Assembly: GCA_964633715.1 (NCBI GenBank)
Contig: CAZWHQ010000002.1
Coordinates: forward strand, 68,263 to 132,262
Length of the DNA stretch: 64,000 nt
Source: JAUWVG01 sp964633715
GTDB taxonomy: Bacteria > Acidobacteriota > Aminicenantia > Aminicenantales > Aminicenantaceae
Reading direction: 5' to 3'
This document shows positions 60,386 to 64,000 of this stretch, in pieces (position 1 is the stretch's first letter; every line of letters starts with the position of its first letter). The position numbers and the translations under genes were made by a program. The notes under the pieces are model-generated. The model was not told where the DNA came from and did not search any database. It saw nothing but the letters and a program-made list of their open reading frames with translations.

Positions 60386-61111
60386 ATGGAATACACATTC
60401 AGGATTTTCCGATTTGATCCGCAGGCAGATGAAAAGCCCTATTTTCAAAACTTCATTTTCGAGTCAGATTTAAATAAGTCCATTCTAGAAGCGCTCATGA
60501 CTATTCGCAATGAGCAGGACGGATCACTGTCTTTCAGGTACAGCTGCCGTGAGGCCATTTGCGGATCATGCGCTATGGTCATCAATGGACGTTTTGATCT
60601 GGCTTGCCGGACAGAAATCCAATCTCTCAATGCAACACAGATCGTCATTGAACCTCTGGCAAATATGGAGATTCAGAAGGATTTGGTTGTCGACATGGAT
60701 CCATTCTGGAAGGCTCTTCATGCTATCAAACCCTATGTGGAATCAAATGGAGATATTCCTAAAAACGGTTACAGAATCGAAGACCGTGAGATAGATAAAA
60801 TATTTCAGTTTGTCAATTGTATCCTGTGTGGCTCCTGTTACAGCGCCTGTCCTGTCGTATCCAGAAATGAAGATTACCTGGGTCCTGCCGCCTTGGCCAA
60901 ACTCCTCAGATTTGTCAAAGATCCCAGAGATAAACGACTTTATGCTGACTATGCGGGAGTCAGTACTAAGGATGGAGTTTGGGGCTGCCACACAATCTTT
61001 AAATGCAATGAAGCATGCCCTAAAGATGTCCGCCCTGCGGATGGGATTGAAGCATTAAGACGGAAAATGGTCGTTGAAAAGGTCAAAGCTCTTTTCGGGA
61101 TAAATCGATGA
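60386..61111 (+). CDS. sdhB: Succinate dehydrogenase iron-sulfur subunit
   Basis: This 241-residue protein has the plant-type 2Fe-2S cluster ligands (SCREAICGSCAMVINGRFDLAC, near residue 53), then the 4Fe-4S motif CILCGSCYSACP (near 150) and the 3Fe-4S ligands in GCHTIFKCNEACPKDV (near 205). It carries electrons from SdhA to the anchor. Its end overlaps the Rieske start by four bases. Confidence 0.96.
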   Translation: MEYTFRIFRFDPQADEKPYFQNFIFESDLNKSILEALMTIRNEQDGSLSFRYSCREAICGSCAMVINGRFDLACRTEIQSLNATQIVIEPLANMEIQKDLVVDMDPFWKALHAIKPYVESNGDIPKNGYRIEDREIDKIFQFVNCILCGSCYSACPVVSRNEDYLGPAALAKLLRFVKDPRDKRLYADYAGVSTKDGVWGCHTIFKCNEACPKDVRPADGIEALRRKMVVEKVKALFGINR

Positions 61112-61560
61112 AACTCAAACACTCTCTTTTTAGCCGACGTCAATTTCTCAATGGCCTCATCGGAGGCTGGTTAGGGGCGATATTGGCCGCCCTCGTGTAT
61201 CCGATTGTGAGGTTCGTTTTTCCTCCCTATAAAGAGCCGGATGAGGTCAGACTTCTCTTAGCTGATTATCAGGATCTCCTCCCTAACTCGTCCAAAATAT
61301 TCCCCTGGGGCAGCAAACCGGGCATCTTAAAGAAAAACGATGATGGCTCGCTTTTGGCTTTTGTCGGTGTGTGCACTCATTTGGACTGCAATGTCGAGTA
61401 CAAGCCCCAACAGAGAAAATTTTTCTGTGCATGCCATGATGGATGGTATGATGAATTCGGATCCAATATCAGTGGACCTCCTCCCAAACCTCTTCGTCGG
61501 CTCTTTATTTCAATCGAAGGGGAAGAACTGATTGTCAAAAAAGAAGAAGGAGTCGAGTGA
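61108..61560 (+). CDS. Rieske iron-sulfur protein
   Basis: This 150-residue protein begins with a twin-arginine-like anchor (SRRQFLNGLIGG, membrane helix about 12-35) followed by the Rieske cluster motifs CTHLDCN (near 88) and CACHDGW (near 108). It would accept electrons from quinol at the positive side of the membrane, together with the cytochrome b encoded next. Overlaps both neighbours by four bases. Confidence 0.93.
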   Translation: MKLKHSLFSRRQFLNGLIGGWLGAILAALVYPIVRFVFPPYKEPDEVRLLLADYQDLLPNSSKIFPWGSKPGILKKNDDGSLLAFVGVCTHLDCNVEYKPQQRKFFCACHDGWYDEFGSNISGPPPKPLRRLFISIEGEELIVKKEEGVE

Positions 61561-62633
61561 AAAAGACAAAGAACGGAAGGTGGTTGAAGAGCTGGTTTGA
61601 TGAACGGTTTGGACTGTCCACTATCACACAGTTTTTAAAAAATAAACCCATCCCTATGCATAAGCACACCATCTGGTCCTATACCGGGAGCGCTGTTCTT
61701 CTCTTTTTTGTCATACAGGTTTTGACCGGCTTTATGTTGGTATTTTACTATAAACCCATTCTGGAAGAGGCCAATGCCAGTGTGGGCCGGATCATGACCG
61801 AGGTCCCTCTGGGTTGGATCCTCCGATCTGTCCACAGCTGGTCGGCCACGTTTATGATTGCTGTTCTTTTTGTTCATCTCCTCAGCATATGGATCAATAA
61901 AGCCTATCGCCGGCCTCGTGAATTAACTTGGATGACCGGTGTTTTGCTTCTCGTCTGTTCCCTGCTCTTTGGATTCACAGGTTATCTTTTGCCATGGGAT
62001 GCTCTTTCTTTTTCGGCCACAAAGGTGGGAACGGATATCCCGAGGGCCATCCCCATCGTTGGCGAGTGGGTGACCAAGCTGCTGCGGGGAGGCGAGGATG
62101 TGACGGGGGATACGCTGACCCGATTTTTTGGAATTCACGTGTGCATCCTCCCTATTCTTCTTTTGATTCTCTTGGCGGTGCATATCTATCTCATCCAGAA
62201 GTTGGGGATGAGTATTCCTCTTGGGGATGAAAAATCGAAAAAAAGGATAAGAGAGATCCCGTTCTGGCCGAACTTTGTCTACAGAGAGGCCATTGTATGG
62301 CTGATCCTTTTTGGCGTTTGTCTCACAGTGGCCATCATTTTTCCGCCTTCGCTGGATAAGTCAGCAGATTTGATGGCACCGGCACCTGAAGGCATCAAGC
62401 CCGAATGGTACTTTTTGTTCCTTTTTCAGACTTTGAAGATATTTCCAGCTAAGCTCCTTTTTATTAAAGGGGAAACAGTGGCCGTTCTTCTCATCTTTTT
62501 AGGAATTGTCCTGTTCTTCTTTTTGCCGGTGATCGATAATAAACCTGAAGAGAGGAAAGGGAAGATTGTGAAAGCAAGCGCTTATCTATTTATTCTTTAT
62601 GCCTTAATCCTGTCTGTGTGGAGTTTGATGTGA
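61557..62633 (+). CDS. Cytochrome b of a bc/b6f-type complex
   Basis: This 358-residue protein has about eight membrane helices. The two heme-ligand pairs are HSWSATFMIAVLFVH (13 residues between) and HVCILPILLLILLAVH (14 between), the second spacing being that of cytochrome b6. The Qo-site PEWY motif is present (KPEWYF). It oxidises quinol with the Rieske protein. No cytochrome c1 or f gene follows. It is shorter than a mitochondrial-type cytochrome b but includes the subunit IV part. Confidence 0.93.
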   Translation: MKKTKNGRWLKSWFDERFGLSTITQFLKNKPIPMHKHTIWSYTGSAVLLFFVIQVLTGFMLVFYYKPILEEANASVGRIMTEVPLGWILRSVHSWSATFMIAVLFVHLLSIWINKAYRRPRELTWMTGVLLLVCSLLFGFTGYLLPWDALSFSATKVGTDIPRAIPIVGEWVTKLLRGGEDVTGDTLTRFFGIHVCILPILLLILLAVHIYLIQKLGMSIPLGDEKSKKRIREIPFWPNFVYREAIVWLILFGVCLTVAIIFPPSLDKSADLMAPAPEGIKPEWYFLFLFQTLKIFPAKLLFIKGETVAVLLIFLGIVLFFFLPVIDNKPEERKGKIVKASAYLFILYALILSVWSLM

Positions 62634-62938
62634 AAAGAAGGCAAGTCTCAGTTTTAGGTATGATTGTTCTTCTGCTGCTGATTTTCACTTCTGTCCAGGC
62701 GGAATGGCTGGTCTTTCATAAAAAACCTTCGCCTCAAGAAAAACAGGGAGAGCCGCTTATGGGAGAAGAAGAAACGATTGTGCCGGCACCAAAAAACATT
62801 GTAGAGGCCACAGCCGTTTATATTTTTTTAGGATGGATTTGGTTGTCCATTGTGATCCTCATCTTTTTTCTTCGTCTTAAAATCAAGGAAGTCGACCGGC
62901 TTCATGACCTCGGCTATTTCTCAAAAGACAAAGATTAA
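62630..62938 (+). CDS. Small membrane protein of the bc cluster, unknown
   Basis: The GTG at 62630 overlaps the cytochrome b stop (GTGA). The protein has 102 residues: two hydrophobic segments, near 8-25 and 62-82, separated by a polar segment (PSPQEKQGEPLMGEEETIV) and followed by a charged end. No heme motif (CxxCH). Position suggests an accessory or assembly subunit of the bc complex. The family was not recognised. Confidence 0.75.
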   Translation: MKRRQVSVLGMIVLLLLIFTSVQAEWLVFHKKPSPQEKQGEPLMGEEETIVPAPKNIVEATAVYIFLGWIWLSIVILIFFLRLKIKEVDRLHDLGYFSKDKD

Positions 62939-62970
62939 CCTGAATTATAAATAATAACTGCCGAAACCTT

Positions 62971-63026
62971 CACTGCGAGTGAGCGGGGCCATCTCACAAA
63001 CCGAATTGCTTTGCTGTGCTCGCGAT
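62971..63026. repeat. Eroded palindromic repeat
   Basis: The left arm (62971-62995) and right arm (63003-63026) are imperfect reverse complements, with GCGAG/CTCGC as the clearest block. The pattern resembles the widespread palindromes seen between genes in many bacteria (TTGCGAGCGAAGCGAAGCA type), in a decayed form. Confidence 0.4.
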
Positions 63027-63073
63027 AACCAAGTCAGCTTTTCATTCTCTCTGCGATCACTCGTTGCGAGAAG

Positions 63074-63127
63074 CAAGGCACGTGGCAGTCTTATGATCCA
63101 CTGCCTTGCATCTGCACGTGAACCTTG
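63074..63127. repeat. Nested inverted repeat before radC
   Basis: CAAGGCACGTG (63074-63084) pairs with CACGTG-aa-CCTTG (63115-63127), and inside GGCAGT (63084-63089) pairs with ACTGCC (63100-63105). This could be part of the same eroded element as 62971-63026 or a terminator-like structure after the sdh-bc operon; there is no U-run. Confidence 0.4.
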
Positions 63128-63208
63128 GCTTGTGAATAATCCAGGCTAAGAAAAAAAGCTGGTGGGATGCGATTTTTTCTTTTTTTCTTCGTCTTAAGTA
63201 ATGGGAAT

Positions 63209-63955
63209 ATGATTTCACCTGTGAAAAAAAACAGATTTTCCTCACCTAATAAGGTCGGGGAGGGGCATCGGTCACGGCTCAAAGAGAAATTTTTAAATGC
63301 AGGCTTAGAAGGATTTTTAAATTACGAAATCGTCGAACTCCTCTTAACCCTGGGGACACCCAGGAAAGATTGTAAGCAACCTGCAAAAGACGCCCTAAAA
63401 AAGTTCAGGACACTGAGAGGAGTATTGGAGGCTCCTGCCAAGCAACTTCTGGAGATCAAAGGCATCGGAGCACACAATGTGTTTGGGCTCAAACTCATAC
63501 AAGAGGTGTCGCGGAAGTTTCTCAAAGAAAAGATGATGGCCCGGGCCTACTGTCGTTCCTCCAAAGAGGTTTTCGACTATCTTTATCATTCACTTCGGGA
63601 TTCTAAAAGAGAAAAGTTTAAGGCGCTCTTTCTGGATGCAAAAAATCAGATTTTGGAGGAAAAAACAATATTTGAGGGCACTGTAGATTCCAGCGCTGTC
63701 TATCCAAGGGAGATTATTAAAGAGGCTCTTTGGCGTGACGCCTCTTCGCTGATTTTTGTGCACAATCATCCGTCGGGAGATCCCACTCCGTCAGAAAGTG
63801 ATAAAGAGATCACCCTTGAGCTGGTTTTTGCTGCCAATGTGGTTCAAATTAGAGTTCTCGATCACATCATTATTGGAAACAATCTTTATTTTAGTTTTGC
63901 CGACAGCGGACTTCTTGCTGAGTGCGAGAATTCTTTTCAGCTCAAAACAAAATGA
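63209..63955 (+). CDS. radC: RadC family JAB-domain protein
   Basis: This is a 248-residue protein from the ATG at 63209; a start at 63167 would add a hydrophobic stretch and is less likely. An N-terminal helix-hairpin-helix region (about 15-90, LLEIKGIGAHNVFGLKL) precedes the JAMM/MPN metal site (HNHPSGDPTPSESD, near 195). Despite its name its role in DNA repair is doubtful. The gene sits alone between the bc operon and the edge. Confidence 0.93.
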   Translation: MISPVKKNRFSSPNKVGEGHRSRLKEKFLNAGLEGFLNYEIVELLLTLGTPRKDCKQPAKDALKKFRTLRGVLEAPAKQLLEIKGIGAHNVFGLKLIQEVSRKFLKEKMMARAYCRSSKEVFDYLYHSLRDSKREKFKALFLDAKNQILEEKTIFEGTVDSSAVYPREIIKEALWRDASSLIFVHNHPSGDPTPSESDKEITLELVFAANVVQIRVLDHIIIGNNLYFSFADSGLLAECENSFQLKTK

Positions 63956-63968
63956 ATCTATATAAATT

Positions 63969-64000
63969 GGGGACAGTCCCCACTTTTTTCAAAAAAAGTG
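63969..64000. repeat. REP-like palindrome at the edge
   Basis: GGGGACAGTCCCC (63969-63981) is followed at once by CACTTTTTT-C-AAAAAAAGTG (63981-64000), which folds back and would place a second GGGGAC-type arm just outside the window. Such paired palindromes accompany REP-associated tyrosine transposases. The T-run after the first palindrome could also end radC transcription. Confidence 0.55.

Noticed and set aside
1..64000. CRISPR arrays, integrase/attachment sites, toxin-antitoxin pairs
   Set aside because: No regularly spaced repeats, no integrase or toxin-antitoxin-like pairs were seen in any frame.

Overview
The window is 64 kb of dense bacterial chromosome of moderate GC. It encodes a diderm (LPS-making) organism: KDO biosynthesis (kdsA, kdsB, kdsC, kdsD), an Mla/MCE lipid transporter, TolC-type outer-membrane channels and a full-length Gram-negative YidC. 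Gene content and frequent TTG/GTG starts suggest a member of, or a relative of, the Acidobacteriota/Aminicenantes group. That placement is an inference from overall content; there is no rRNA gene in the window to confirm it. No phage, insertion sequence, CRISPR array, tRNA or rRNA was found.

Layout. (1) 1-9407, plus strand: rpsF(partial)-rpsR-rplI-dnaB-mlaE-mlaF-mlaD-radA-PIN/TRAM-ispD-ispF, nearly all overlapping or closely spaced. S6 and L9 both carry long Lys/Glu-rich tails, and MlaD has a coiled coil and a beta-rich C-terminal domain. (2) 9408-10291: a gene-poor stretch with one small secreted/membrane peptide on the minus strand. (3) 10292-19947, plus strand: gltX and a SpoU-type rRNA methyltransferase; an ECF sigma/anti-sigma/YbjQ/secreted-protein cassette; a second secreted protein; then accA-hisS-aspS. 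(4) 19944-23880: a kinase-fold protein fused to a polytopic membrane region, and a divergent GT-A glycosyltransferase resembling mannosylglycerate synthases. (5) 39457-23889, minus strand: a very long collinear block rpmH-rnpA-yidD-yidC-jag-mnmE-mnmG-parA-parB-bactofilin-kdsB-pyrG-kdsA-kdsD-kdsC-manB-manC. It resembles the usual origin-proximal gene order, with a parS site over the parA start codon, but dnaA is not beside rpmH. (6) 39660-42138: carD and smpB on plus, with hfq-pdxA on minus. (7) 42563-48774, minus: a CzcCBA/CusCBA-type heavy-metal RND pump translationally coupled to an SGNH hydrolase. (8) 57639-48966, minus: ECF sigma, anti-sigma, Spy-like protein, MacA, MacB ATPase, MacB permease, TolC, then a DUF5916 outer-membrane-type protein. 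(9) 58379-62938, plus: sdhC-sdhA-sdhB-Rieske-cytochrome b-small membrane protein, a respiratory operon that joins succinate dehydrogenase to a quinol-oxidising bc/b6f-type core. (10) radC and REP-like palindromes at the right edge.

How the genes work together. PyrG makes CTP for KdsB, and KdsD-KdsA-KdsC-KdsB together make CMP-KDO for lipid A. ManB/ManC make GDP-mannose, probably for glycans and possibly for the nearby mannosylglycerate-synthase-like enzyme. Several sigma70-like promoters can be read with exact 17-bp spacers. Three genes (gltX, carD, czcC) have a -10 element only 9-11 nt before the start codon and no Shine-Dalgarno sequence, suggesting leaderless mRNAs. pdxA has no ATG/GTG/TTG start in the right place but is full length if it begins at an ATA overlapping the hfq stop codon. 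The strongest candidates for something undescribed are the kinase-fold membrane protein, a dispersed RNA-like hairpin element (two copies, 15671 and 48845), and the compact SDH-bc operon lacking sdhD and cytochrome c genes.
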